This document shows positions 1-7,890 of a stretch of 34,305 bases of DNA, one piece after another. The stretch's first letter is position 1, and each line of letters begins with the position of its first letter. The position numbers were made by a program, and so were the translations under genes. Under the pieces are notes generated by a model. That model was not told the origin of the DNA and made no database searches. It saw nothing but the letters and a program-made list of their open reading frames with translations. Source of the stretch: Oscillospiraceae bacterium (GTDB taxonomy: Bacteria; Bacillota; Clostridia; Oscillospirales; Oscillospiraceae); the NCBI GenBank assembly GCA_015068245.1, contig SVKU01000024.1, positions 1 through 34,305 on the forward strand, given 5' to 3'.

Positions 1-1068
1 TCCGCACTCAGCCATCAGAGTCAGCAGACCGATGGTCTTCAGCGTTACTGTTTTGCCGCCGGTATTGGGACCGGTGACAACAAGGGTATCAAAATCCTTG
101 CCCAGACGAACATCGATAGGCACAGCGTTTTTGATATTTATAAGAGGATGGCGGGCATGACGCAGTTCAAGACTGCGGGTATCTTCCACAATGGGTTCAA
201 TGCATTTGAGATTGTAAGACAGTTTTGCTTTGGCAAAAATAAGGTCAAGATAAACCAGAGTTGAGTAATCCTCCAGAATATCCTCCATATGCTCGGCTGC
301 CATGGCGGAAAGCTCTGCCAGTATGCGCTCTATCTCCTTCTTCTCCTTGGCAAGCAGTTCCCGCAGCTCGTTGTTGGCGTTTACCACCTGCATGGGTTCC
401 ACGAAGAATGTGCCGCCCGATGAAGAAACGTCGTGAACAAGGCCGGGGATCTCGTTTTTATACTCACTTCTGACAGGCACAACATAGCGGTCACCACGGA
501 GAGTAATAATGGGATCACGAAGATATTTGGAGTAGGCCGGAGAAGTGATTATTTTGTTCAGAGCGTCTCTGGCTTTGGAGTTTGCCACCTTCATATGGCG
601 GCGTATATCCGCCAGTTCGGTAGATGCGGAGTCAGCCAGTTCGTCGTCACCGATGATAGAGTTGGTGATGCGTTCTTCAAGGAACTTGTTTGCCCGCAGA
701 GAATCAAAAAGATGGTCTATGCAGGTTTTGATCTGGCCGTCTGCATAGGTTTTGACGATGCGTGCAGTTCTCAGCACATCTGCTATGGCCAGCAGTTCAC
801 GGGTGTTGAGGCTGCCACCCATATCTGCCCGTTTCAGGGAGCCGGAAACGTCCTTTACCGTCTGAAAGTTGGGGCTTGTTTTGTAGCTTATAAGCTTGCA
901 GGCTGCCGAAACCTCCTGCAGCTTGTATCGAATCTCTTCAACGTCGGTCATGGGGCGAAGCGCAAGTGCCTTCTCCTTAGCCTCATCGCAAGTGGCGCAT
1001 GATGCCAGCAGGTCAAGAACCTTGGGCAGTTCAAGAGTCACAAGAGATTTGTCATATAGTTTACTCAT
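1..1068 (-). CDS. mutS2: Endonuclease MutS2, N-terminal part (truncated by window edge)
   Basis: The frame reads in from ATG at 1068 for 356 codons without a stop and leaves the window at base 1, so only about the first 45% of a protein that is usually near 790 residues is visible. It begins MSKLYDKSLVTLELPKVLD, runs through the helical core and clamp-like region, and reaches the ATPase Walker A motif GPNTGGKT (complement of roughly 46-75). The C-terminal Smr nuclease domain would lie outside. MutS2 acts on branched DNA, and on collided ribosomes in Bacillus, rather than in classical mismatch repair. A GGAGACC ribosome binding site sits just upstream. It is the last visible gene of the yqfC-to-mutS2 run. 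Identification is from the MutS-type P-loop and the N-terminal sequence. Confidence 0.93.
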   Translation of the reverse strand, partial: MSKLYDKSLVTLELPKVLDLLASCATCDEAKEKALALRPMTDVEEIRYKLQEVSAACKLISYKTSPNFQTVKDVSGSLKRADMGGSLNTRELLAIADVLRTARIVKTYADGQIKTCIDHLFDSLRANKFLEERITNSIIGDDELADSASTELADIRRHMKVANSKARDALNKIITSPAYSKYLRDPIITLRGDRYVVPVRSEYKNEIPGLVHDVSSSGGTFFVEPMQVVNANNELRELLAKEKKEIERILAELSAMAAEHMEDILEDYSTLVYLDLIFAKAKLSYNLKCIEPIVEDTRSLELRHARHPLINIKNAVPIDVRLGKDFDTLVVTGPNTGGKTVTLKTIGLLTLMAECG

Positions 1069-1087
1069 TTTTGGTCTCCTACATCGT

Positions 1088-1122
1088 AATACACGGGCCG
1101 TCGGGAACGCCGGCCCCTACAA
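1088..1122. repeat. GC-rich hairpin between recO and mutS2
   Basis: A short inverted repeat (GGGCCGtc...CGGCCC type) fills the 65-base gap between recO and mutS2 and ends in CCCCTAC. It resembles the GGCGGGAGC...CCCGCCCTAC hairpins at 6280, 10181 and 17221 in form and in its CCTAC end, so it is probably a diverged member of that intergenic repeat family. It has no T-run and is not a convincing terminator. Confidence 0.45.
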
Positions 1123-1133
1123 TGATAACAGGG

Positions 1134-1865
1134 TTATATCATTATTGTCTTGTAAAAATCCAAGGCAGAAAAGCCTCGTTCCAGCTGGGTCAGAATATAT
1201 CCTTCCGCTGCCTGTGCCAGCAGTTTCAATGAGGCTTCGTCCAAAGAGAACGAAAAAATTCGCTTACTGTCGCCCAGCACGATATGACGCATGGCGGCAA
1301 AGCATCGGTCATTGATCTCCACTCCGGTGCCGCCGCAGTCGGCACAGTACAGCGCACCGTCCGTCAAATTGAACCAAACAGGTTCCGCACTGTCGCAGCC
1401 GACACAACCGTCAAGCTGAGGCTCGTAGCCTTCGATGCTCATAAGCTTGAGTTCAAAGGCTGCTTTAACAAGCATCTGTGGTTTTTTCAGTTCAGACAAG
1501 GCGTACAGCGAGTTCAACGCAAGAGACAAAAGCTCCGGTGTGGGACTGTCTTCGTCAGCTACACTTTCAGTTACCTGAGCAATATACGATGCAAGTGACA
1601 GCAGTTCAATATCTGAACGAATACCTCCAAACTGCTCCTTAAGCTCCGCTTCCTTAATGGAATAGTAACCCCGATACTCGGAAGCCGTGAACTCGGAATA
1701 TGCAAAAAGCTGGCATGGCGCACGAAGCTTTCCGCTTTTGCCCCGTACTCCCCACGCTTTCAGCGTCAGCTTGCCATAGTCACGGGTCAGGACGGTCAGC
1801 AGGCTGTCTTTGTCATTCAGTTTTGTATCACGGAGCACAAGTCCGTCGGTGGTAATGAAAGACAT
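1134..1865 (-). CDS. recO: DNA repair protein RecO
   Basis: A 243-residue RecO, the recombination mediator that works with RecR and RecF to load RecA on SSB-coated single-stranded DNA. The N-terminal OB-fold reads MSFITTDGLVLRDTKLNDKD and the middle helical domain carries the usual zinc-finger cysteines as CVGC and CADC (about residues 154, 157, 174, 177). The frame is open ten codons further upstream (to 1895), but that ATG has no ribosome binding site and overlaps an intergenic repeat; ATG at 1865 has GCGAGG eight bases ahead and gives the normal N-terminus. It lies between era and mutS2, a common order in Clostridia, on the same strand, though a 327-base repeat-filled gap separates it from era. 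Confidence 0.95.
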   Translation of the reverse strand: MSFITTDGLVLRDTKLNDKDSLLTVLTRDYGKLTLKAWGVRGKSGKLRAPCQLFAYSEFTASEYRGYYSIKEAELKEQFGGIRSDIELLSLASYIAQVTESVADEDSPTPELLSLALNSLYALSELKKPQMLVKAAFELKLMSIEGYEPQLDGCVGCDSAEPVWFNLTDGALYCADCGGTGVEINDRCFAAMRHIVLGDSKRIFSFSLDEASLKLLAQAAEGYILTQLERGFSALDFYKTIMI

Positions 1866-1888
1866 GGTATGGCCTCGCATGAAGTATT

Positions 1889-1979
1889 CTGTCATTTCGA
1901 CGGAGCAAAGCGACGAGAAATCCCCTCCTTAAGATGGGGATTCCTCCGCTGACTATGTCAGCGTTCGGAATGACAGCGT
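1889..1979. repeat. Intergenic element family 1, copy A
   Basis: An approximately 90-base element opening CTGTCATTTCGACGGAG and closing GTTCGGAATGACAG, so that its ends are complementary. Inside are smaller hairpins (ATCCCCtccttaagatGGGGAT and CTGACTATGTCAG). The same frame of terminal inverted repeats with different inner hairpins occurs at 8108, 14705 and 26001, and in part at 10066. Its left end abuts the recO start region. Confidence 0.75.
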
Positions 1980-2192
1980 AGATTTGGTGGGGAATAAGAT
2001 CCTTCGACTCGCTTCGCTCGCTTAGGATGACAAGGGTAGGTTGTGCATATTCGGTGGGTCATCGAGGACTGGGTCAATGCAAGCATTGACCCCTCGGAAA
2101 ATCGCAAGCGATTTTCTTGTCGTTCCCTACGGCGCAGCGAGTAACGGTTTGCACACCTGACACCTGCCCACCTGAAACCTAATCCCTGAAAA
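1980..2192. other. Remaining gap between recO and era: hairpins, no gene
   Basis: No credible coding frame. It holds a piece AAGATCCTTCGACTCGCTTC...GATGAC (1998-2033), also present at about 10120-10148; a perfect 10-bp stem GGGTCAATGC-aa-GCATTGACCC (2071-2092) framed by CGAG/CTCG; and a second stem AAAATCGC-aa-GCGATTTT (about 2097-2114). These look like stacked intergenic repeats rather than a regulatory leader for recO. Confidence 0.6.
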
Positions 2193-3083
2193 CTATGCCT
2201 CGTAGCCAAAGTTGCGGATCTGGTTCAGGTTGTCGCGCCAGTTTTCCTTGACCTTGACCCAGCTTTCCATATAAATCTTTGTGCCCATAAAGGCTTCGAT
2301 ATCTTTTCTGGCAAGCTCTCCGATCTTTTTGAGCATAGAGCCGTGTTTGCCTATTATCATACCTTTATGGCTGGCTTTTTCGCAATAGATTGTGATGTCG
2401 ATGTCGATTATTCCGTCGTCACGCTCATCGAATCTGGTAACCTCAACGGCTGTACCGTGGGGTATCTCCTTATCCATGCACAGCAGCAGTTTTTCACGAA
2501 CTATCTCGGCAATGACCTGTCGTTCGGGCTGATCACTGACCATGCCGTCAGGGAACAGCTGAGGGCCTTCATAGACATACTTTTCCAGTTCGTCCAGCAA
2601 ATGCTCGATACCGTCTGCATTCTTTGCGGAAATGGGTACGATAGCGTCCCAATCGTGTTCCTGACTGTATACGGCTATGACTTCAAGTATCTTTTCCTTT
2701 TCCTCAATGGTATCTACCTTGTTGATAACAAGCACAGCAGGTGCACCGGAGGCTTTTATCTGCTGAATGAGCAGCTGTTCCTGGGTTCCGATATTGGCTA
2801 TGGGTTCAACCATCAGCACAACAGCGTCCACATCGGCTACGCTTTCCTTGACCACGTTGACCATATAGTCGCCCAATCTTGTGCGTGCTTTATGGAAGCC
2901 GGGCGTGTCCATGAAAACAAACTGGGTCTCTCCCCTGTTCAGCACTGCACAGATGCGGTTTCTGGTGGTCTGAGGTTTATTGGTAACGATGGCCACCTTT
3001 TCACCAACAAGGGCGTTGGTAAGGGTGGATTTACCCACATTGGGGCGTCCTGCTATGGTTATCATTCCGGATTTTTTAATCAT
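2193..3083 (-). CDS. era: GTPase Era
   Basis: A full-length 296-residue Era, the essential GTPase that binds 16S rRNA and assists 30S subunit maturation. Visible motifs are G1 GRPNVGKS (12-19), the switch I segment NKPQTTRN, G3 DTPGF (59-63) and G4 NKVD (121-124), followed by the C-terminal KH RNA-binding domain with GKHGSMLKKIG. ATG at 3083 is preceded by AGAGGAAA at normal spacing. It follows ybeY on the same strand after a 138-base gap that holds a hairpin repeat. In many Firmicutes ybeY and era are separated by dgkA and cdd; neither is present here. Confidence 0.97.
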   Translation of the reverse strand: MIKKSGMITIAGRPNVGKSTLTNALVGEKVAIVTNKPQTTRNRICAVLNRGETQFVFMDTPGFHKARTRLGDYMVNVVKESVADVDAVVLMVEPIANIGTQEQLLIQQIKASGAPAVLVINKVDTIEEKEKILEVIAVYSQEHDWDAIVPISAKNADGIEHLLDELEKYVYEGPQLFPDGMVSDQPERQVIAEIVREKLLLCMDKEIPHGTAVEVTRFDERDDGIIDIDITIYCEKASHKGMIIGKHGSMLKKIGELARKDIEAFMGTKIYMESWVKVKENWRDNLNQIRNFGYEA

Positions 3084-3124
3084 TTGTATTTCCTCTTTTG
3101 CAGTAATTTCGTCATTTGCGCACT

Positions 3125-3218
3125 AAAGCCTCCCCTGTGCACGGGGGAGGTGGGTTTGTCGTAAAAAACAATCCCTCAGTCAGCTTCGCTGACAGCTCCC
3201 TTTACACAAGGGAGCCTT
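3125..3218. repeat. Intergenic element family 3, full copy (three hairpins)
   Basis: Three successive stems fill most of the ybeY-era gap: CCTCCCC...GGGGGAGG, GTCAGCTTCGCTGAC and GCTCCCTTTACACAAGGGAGC, the last followed by a T-run on the plus strand. The last two stems recur in altered form at 24447-24486, which marks it as a dispersed repeat rather than a one-off terminator. Confidence 0.7.
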
Positions 3219-3221
3219 TTG

Positions 3222-3704
3222 TTATCCGACAACTGTCATTATAGCTTCTTCTCTTTCTCGCATTTGGGCTTTCTGTTCACCCTCATCAAGATGGTCGTAA
3301 CCAAGAAGATGAAGCACCGAGTGTACCGTAAGGTATCCCAGTTCTCTTGCACGGCTGTGGCCGAACTGCTCTGCCTGGGCATACACCCGCTCCATGGAAA
3401 TTGCCATATCTCCCAATGGGCACAAGCCGGTTTCTTCATCGATGTACTCCTCACCTGCAGGAGGTATTCCCGCAGTGAGGTCAAACATGGGGAAAGACAG
3501 CACGTCCGTGGGTTTGTCCACGTTCCGCATGGACTTATTGATTTCATGAATTCCGATGTCATCGGTAAGCAGCACGTTTATCTCGCAGGGTATCCGTACT
3601 TTCTGGGCACGAAGGGCTGTCCATATGCACTTTTTTATATATCTGCGTTCACTGAATCCCGCTATGCTTCCTCTGTCGGCAGAGATGGTAATTCTGTGTT
3701 TCAT
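3222..3704 (-). CDS. ybeY: Endoribonuclease YbeY (rRNA maturation factor)
   Basis: A 160-residue YbeY, a zinc metalloprotein needed for 16S rRNA 3'-end maturation and ribosome quality control. The family signature HSVLHLLGYDH is at residues 128-138 and supplies the three zinc-binding histidines; the preceding LGDMAISMERV block is also typical. The start ATG overlaps the phoH stop by four bases (ATGA, 3701-3704), so the two genes are translationally coupled. The N-terminus MKHRITISADRG is normal for Clostridia. Confidence 0.96.
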   Translation of the reverse strand: MKHRITISADRGSIAGFSERRYIKKCIWTALRAQKVRIPCEINVLLTDDIGIHEINKSMRNVDKPTDVLSFPMFDLTAGIPPAGEEYIDEETGLCPLGDMAISMERVYAQAEQFGHSRARELGYLTVHSVLHLLGYDHLDEGEQKAQMREREEAIMTVVG

Positions 3705-4708
3705 TTGCTGCCGCCTTTCCTGTACTTGAACTTGGCAGGATTAGTGGGCGAATTCACTTTTCTCTCGTAAGTTTCGTAAGCCTTGATTATCCGCTGCACC
3801 AGCACATGACGCACAACGTCACCGGCGTTTAGCTGGCAGACAGCTATGTCTTCGATTCCGTCCAACACCTTTACAGCTTCTTTCAAACCCGATGTTTTGT
3901 CTGAAGGCAGGTCTATCTGGGTTACGTCACCGGTGATGACCACCTTGGAGTTGAAGCCAAGTCTGGTGAGGAACATTTTCATCTGTTCCCTGGAGGTGTT
4001 CTGGGCTTCGTCGAGTATGATAAAAGAGTCGTCAAGCGTTCTTCCTCGCATATATGCAAGAGGTGCAACCTCGATGTTGCCTTTTTCAAGATACTTGTTG
4101 TAGTTTTCGGCTCCCAACATATCGAACAGGGCATCGTAAAGAGGACGCAGGTAAGGGTCTACCTTGTTCTGAAGGTCACCGGGCAAAAAGCCCAGCTTTT
4201 CACCTGCTTCAACTGCGGGACGAGTCAGAATGATACGGTTTACCTGCTTTTCTCTGAAAGCTGCCACCGCCATGGCCACCGCAAGGTAAGTTTTACCTGT
4301 GCCGGCAGGTCCAACTCCCACGGTTATGGTGTTCTTCTTTATGGCATTGACGTATTTCTGCTGACCTAGAGTTTTTGCCTTGATGGGCTTGCCTTTGGCT
4401 GTAACGCAGATGACGCCCTTGGTCAGCTCGCCAATTTTATCGGCGTTGCCGTCCTTTACCATGTCAATTATATACCGCACACGCTGGCTGTCGATGGTCT
4501 CACCCTTGGAAGCAAGGGTAAGCAGCCCTTCCACTGCCTGGGTTCCTGCCATGACGTTTTCCGGCTCGCCGGAAACTTTCATTTCAGTACCCCTGATATT
4601 CACCTGGACGTTCAGCTCCGTTTCGATGAGTTTGATATTCTCGTCGAAAGATCCGAAAACATCTATTATCTGATCCATCCGTTCTGCGTTTACGATCTGT
4701 TCTATCAT
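3701..4708 (-). CDS. phoH: PhoH-family ATPase (PhoH/YbeZ)
   Basis: A 335-residue PhoH-like P-loop ATPase, related to the ATPase core of superfamily 1 helicases and usually paired with YbeY in RNA metabolism. The N-terminal third is a KH-like segment (about 25-90). Walker A is GPAGTGKT (133-140), Walker B is ILDEAQ (around 231-235), and the ITGDVTQIDLP block near 259 is diagnostic. The ribosome binding site AAAGGAA lies just after the yqfD stop, 19 bases before ATG 4708. The stop overlaps the ybeY start. Position between yqfD and ybeY matches the Bacillus order, except that yqfF is missing. Confidence 0.95.
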   Translation of the reverse strand: MIEQIVNAERMDQIIDVFGSFDENIKLIETELNVQVNIRGTEMKVSGEPENVMAGTQAVEGLLTLASKGETIDSQRVRYIIDMVKDGNADKIGELTKGVICVTAKGKPIKAKTLGQQKYVNAIKKNTITVGVGPAGTGKTYLAVAMAVAAFREKQVNRIILTRPAVEAGEKLGFLPGDLQNKVDPYLRPLYDALFDMLGAENYNKYLEKGNIEVAPLAYMRGRTLDDSFIILDEAQNTSREQMKMFLTRLGFNSKVVITGDVTQIDLPSDKTSGLKEAVKVLDGIEDIAVCQLNAGDVVRHVLVQRIIKAYETYERKVNSPTNPAKFKYRKGGSK

Positions 4709-4727
4709 GTGTAAATTATTCCTTTCG

Positions 4728-5945
4728 CTATTGAGGAGCGTTGTCTGTTTCCACAGGTATTTGTGTCATGACCTCAGTGGCGATCTGCTGTTCACACTCG
4801 GCTACTGCTGAAACTGTTATAAGCCCATCTCCAAAATCGGTCTCAAAGTCCGTTCTGATTATCCGACCACCCAGAAGCTGCAGCTGAATCGATCGAGCAA
4901 GATAGTCCTGCAACAATTTCTCCGCTGTTTGATCGTCCATGGAAGCAACCGTTGTTTTGCAGGCCTTTTCTGTGGTTTTCTCCAGTGCCAACGGAAATCT
5001 TACTCCTCCGGGCAAAGTCAAATAATCTGTATCGATTATTTTATCACATTTGTCATAAGAATTACCACTATTAAAATAGAAATTAATCCTTTTTGAGCCA
5101 ATAATCAAAGAATATTTTGTCTTTTCCTCGCCTGTCGGCTCTTTTTGCGTGTATTCCAACGGCATCGTGGCCGTTAGTTTCTTCCATGTTCTGGCATAAA
5201 CCTCACCCATGGAACGCACAGTCTGCACTGTAAGAAGATTGTCGTTTGCGTAATGCTCAATTATTCCGCTGACAAGCTTTTCCCCCTTGAGCACAGTCTG
5301 TCCGTTCTCCACCAGGGATTTGCCCCGAAGGATCTCCATTTTTGTAATAACTCCGGTTTCTGTGGCAACAAGGTCTGTGACCACCGTCTCGTCCAGAACT
5401 TCGGGCGCAGGCACATCTTCCCTCACCACCACCGTAGCTTTGCCTCCTTTTACGTTTATGGTCAGATAAGACAGCTCAGGTATCTTCAAAAGCATCTTCG
5501 TTTCTGTAAGCACAGGATTGACAGAGTATCCAAAAGTACCCACATCTACGCCGATTTCGTCAAGCGCCCGGATTATCTCACGATCGGAAACTGTGGCGTT
5601 GCCTTCCACCTCAAAGGTCCAAATAAAAAGCGGTAATGTAAGCGCAGCCAGTATTGCAGACGCTATGCCTAAAATGAGAATACGGCGTTTGACAAATCGG
5701 TTTATCCGAAACGGCAATCCCCTTTTTCTGCGAATATGAGTACGGCACATGGATCTTTTTGCAATTTTTCTGATGGTTCTGTAATCCAATGCAAACATGG
5801 TAATATCCCAGTTCAGCGGGTCCTTTTTCCTGAGTCCCCAAAAGGGTATAGAATCTGCCGCAAGGCGGTTTATAAACTCCTCAGGATATGCTCCTGTAAT
5901 TGTTATGTCAACTACCGCTTTTGTTCTGTCCAGAATCCGCTGCAT
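4728..5945 (-). CDS. yqfD: Sporulation protein YqfD
   Basis: A 405-residue protein of the YqfD/SpoIV-associated family, known in Bacillus as a sigma-E-dependent sporulation gene next to yqfC. A cytoplasmic N-terminal region (about 1-85, ending in a basic stretch RRKRGLPFRINRFVKRR) is followed by one membrane segment (about 88-110) and a large outer-face domain that starts FEVEGNATVSDREIIRALDE, a POTRA-like opening. ATG 5945 has a strong AGGGAGGAA ribosome binding site. It is 11 bases downstream of yqfC, on the same strand. Molecular role is not established for the family. Confidence 0.9.
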   Translation of the reverse strand: MQRILDRTKAVVDITITGAYPEEFINRLAADSIPFWGLRKKDPLNWDITMFALDYRTIRKIAKRSMCRTHIRRKRGLPFRINRFVKRRILILGIASAILAALTLPLFIWTFEVEGNATVSDREIIRALDEIGVDVGTFGYSVNPVLTETKMLLKIPELSYLTINVKGGKATVVVREDVPAPEVLDETVVTDLVATETGVITKMEILRGKSLVENGQTVLKGEKLVSGIIEHYANDNLLTVQTVRSMGEVYARTWKKLTATMPLEYTQKEPTGEEKTKYSLIIGSKRINFYFNSGNSYDKCDKIIDTDYLTLPGGVRFPLALEKTTEKACKTTVASMDDQTAEKLLQDYLARSIQLQLLGGRIIRTDFETDFGDGLITVSAVAECEQQIATEVMTQIPVETDNAPQ

Positions 5946-5956
5946 GCTGTTCCTCC

Positions 5957-6232
5957 CTAGATATACTCGAAAGACACAATAGTACCGTTAATGATAATCT
6001 TGTCCTCATTCATAGCCCGGATAGTAAGCTCATTTCCGCAGATTCGAGCCGGTCCCAGCGGTGTATCTACTATTATCATATTTTCCCCATATTCTCTTAC
6101 ACCGCTGTGGCTTTCAAGTATGGCTTCGTTGCTTCCTCTCAGTTCTATCCGTGGCATTCCCGCTGCCAGTTGAATTGGCATATCAAGAGTTTGTGACGCT
6201 TTTTCAAGTATATGTTCAAGTTTTGGATTCAT
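5957..6232 (-). CDS. yqfC: Sporulation protein YqfC (YabP/YqfC family)
   Basis: A 91-residue protein matching the YabP/YqfC family, small proteins rich in short beta strands and expressed in the mother cell during sporulation in Bacillus. It reads MNPKLEHILEKASQTLDMP and has the typical ELRGSNEAILE and GENMIIVDT blocks. A near-perfect AAGGAGG precedes ATG 6232 at seven bases. It heads the minus-strand run yqfC-yqfD-phoH-ybeY-era. I could not point to a convincing sigma-E promoter in the repeat-filled region upstream. Confidence 0.9.
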   Translation of the reverse strand: MNPKLEHILEKASQTLDMPIQLAAGMPRIELRGSNEAILESHSGVREYGENMIIVDTPLGPARICGNELTIRAMNEDKIIINGTIVSFEYI

Positions 6233-6279
6233 AGGGCCTCCTTATGTTATGTTAACTTATTATGTGCAGTGGTGGTTAA

Positions 6280-6344
6280 CGGCGGGAGCAAGCCCCCGCC
6301 CTACTGTTGCGTAATGGGCAGAACGGTCAAGACCGTTCCCTACT
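6280..6344. repeat. Intergenic element family 2 (paired GC-rich hairpins)
   Basis: Two perfect or near-perfect hairpins in tandem: GGCGGGagcaagcCCCGCC ending CCTAC, then GAACGGTCAAGACCGTTC ending CCTAC. The same pair in the same order is at 17221-17301; the second hairpin alone with a different partner is at 11461-11540; the first alone is at 10181-10212. This shows modular reuse of hairpin units between genes. Confidence 0.75.
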
Positions 6345-6537
6345 AGTGTTTGCTTTCGGGAGAGGAGATGCAGCACTGCGTTTGAGCTTTTGGATTTATC
6401 CAAAAGCGATATTGGCAGTGCTTGCAACAATGGGTACCCGAAAGCAAACCAACGTAGTGTTTGCTTTCGGGAGAGGAGATGCAGCGCTGCGTTTGAGCTT
6501 TTGGATTTATCCGAAAGCGATATTGGCAGTGCTTGCA
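6344..6537. repeat. Two-copy direct repeat of an 83-bp hairpin element, period 111
   Basis: Bases 6344-6426 recur at 6455-6537 with two substitutions. The first copy is a nested inverted repeat: outer arms GTTTGCTTTCGGG (6348-6360) and CCCGAAAGCAAAC (6437-6449), a middle stem TGCAGCACTGC (6369-6379) with GCAGTGCTTGCA (6415-6426), and a central 10-bp stem GCTTTTGGAT-tt-ATCCAAAAGC (6386-6407). The second copy keeps the middle and central stems but lacks the right outer arm. Short open frames that cross it are repeat artefacts. The arrangement is that of a miniature element or structured RNA unit. Confidence 0.8.
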
Positions 6538-6599
6538 TCGACGATGGACTGGCAAAACTTCATTTTCTTAATCATATATATTCTGTGAGGAGGTGCGCT

Positions 6600-7787
6600 A
6601 TGGCAAAAATCATTTCTCACCGGTTGTTTGGCGATATATTCGTATCCGTGGCTGTGCTGCTGAGCATACTGTCGCTTTTGATGTTCCCCACCCAATCTGT
6701 TGATGCGGCAAAAACTGGTCTGGAGCTTTGCGCAAATGTGATAATACCTTCCCTGTTTCCGTTTTTCGTCCTGTCGGGTCTGATTGTGCAAATGGGTCTT
6801 GTTCGTCATCTGGGCAGGCTGCTGCAGCCGGTGATGAAACCACTGTTCAATGTTGGCGGCAGCTGTTCGGCTGCCTTTGCCCTTGGGTTCATCGGAGGTT
6901 ATCCTGTGGGTGCCGTTACCGCCATCAACCTTTACAAAAAAGGCTGGTGCAGCAAAGATGAAGCCGAGAGGCTGCTGGCTTTCTGCAACAATTCAGGTCC
7001 CGCTTTTATACTTGGCGTTGTGGGCGCAGGCATTTTTTCATCAAGCGTTATCGGTATCATGCTGTATCTGGCTCATATACTGTCGTCTGTGCTGGTAGGT
7101 ATGCTGTTCCGGTTCCGCAAAAGCAAGGTATCGGCAGTATCAAAGCCGGTTTTGCAGGAAACCGAAACAGCTTCCGGATTTGCCTCTGCCTTCACAGACT
7201 GCGTTAAAAACGCAGCTGCTTCTACCATAAACATATGCGCATTTGTTATTTTCTTCACCGTTGTTATTAAAATGCTGTTTCTCACCGGAGTTATGGACGC
7301 AGCATCTTCTGTTGTTGCAGTCATACTGTCTCCACTGGGCTTCAACGCTCAATGGGCGGAAAAACTGCTCATTGGACTTATCGAAATGTCATCGGGTGTA
7401 TGGAGCCTGTCCGGCGCAGCATGTACCTTGACGGGCAAACTGTCCATGGCTGCGTTCATTCTCGGCTGGGCAGGAGTATCGGTACACTGTCAGGTGCTGT
7501 CATTCATAGGCGGCAGCGGTCTGTCTGCCAGAACATACGTTGTTGGAAAAGCATTACACGGCATCATTTCTGCAGGATTGGTTTACATAATTTCTAAGTT
7601 TTTCTCTCTTGGTCAGCCTGTATCACATTATCTTGCGCAGCAGGTCAACGACATCGCCGAATTGGATTTTTCAACAGCACTGACTGCATCCACCGTGACT
7701 GCTTTTGCTGTTTGGGCTGTTGTTATCATTATTTCCGCATTTATGATTGGAAAAGGCTATGGAAATTCAAGAAAGAATGGAGTATAA
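6600..7787 (+). CDS. ylbJ: Sporulation integral membrane protein YlbJ
   Basis: A 395-residue polytopic membrane protein of the YlbJ/SpoIIM-associated family with two nucleoside-recognition (Gate) domains; in Bacillus ylbJ is a sigma-E sporulation gene. Family features are the early SLFPFFVLSGL segment, the GGYPVGA motif (near residue 100), the FCNNSGPAFILG motif, and a second Gate-like half with NAAASTINICAFVIFF and GLIEMSSGVW. ATG 6600 follows GGAGGTGCGCT. An in-frame extension upstream to 6390 runs through the hairpin repeats and is not credible. It is divergent from yqfC across a 367-base repeat region. Confidence 0.88.
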   Translation: MAKIISHRLFGDIFVSVAVLLSILSLLMFPTQSVDAAKTGLELCANVIIPSLFPFFVLSGLIVQMGLVRHLGRLLQPVMKPLFNVGGSCSAAFALGFIGGYPVGAVTAINLYKKGWCSKDEAERLLAFCNNSGPAFILGVVGAGIFSSSVIGIMLYLAHILSSVLVGMLFRFRKSKVSAVSKPVLQETETASGFASAFTDCVKNAAASTINICAFVIFFTVVIKMLFLTGVMDAASSVVAVILSPLGFNAQWAEKLLIGLIEMSSGVWSLSGAACTLTGKLSMAAFILGWAGVSVHCQVLSFIGGSGLSARTYVVGKALHGIISAGLVYIISKFFSLGQPVSHYLAQQVNDIAELDFSTALTASTVTAFAVWAVVIIISAFMIGKGYGNSRKNGV

Positions 7788-7890
7788 TCAAAATAAATAA
7801 CTAAGAACTAACAACTAATAGTGAAGAACTGTCATTTTTCATCGGTTTTTGGTTCTTGCTGTTAGTACTTGATTTCTACGGAGGTTCGTC
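7788..7890. other. Gap with imperfect long hairpin
   Basis: Between ylbJ and the next gene, AAGAACTAACAAC (about 7803-7815) can pair with GCTGTTAGTACTT (about 7859-7871) with two mismatches, giving a long-range stem that ends just ahead of the next ribosome binding site. No terminator-like T-run follows, so read-through from ylbJ is possible. Confidence 0.35.

Noticed and set aside
1958-2209. An 83-codon open frame between recO and era
   Set aside because: It runs through intergenic repeats and has no ribosome binding site or family resemblance.
6348-6449. CRISPR-like repeat structure
   Set aside because: Only two copies, the unit is 83 bp and self-complementary throughout, and there is no series of unique spacers or cas gene.
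6260-6588. Short open frames with repeated peptide sequence on both strands
   Set aside because: They are translations of the two-copy hairpin repeat and the GC-rich hairpins; no ribosome binding site.
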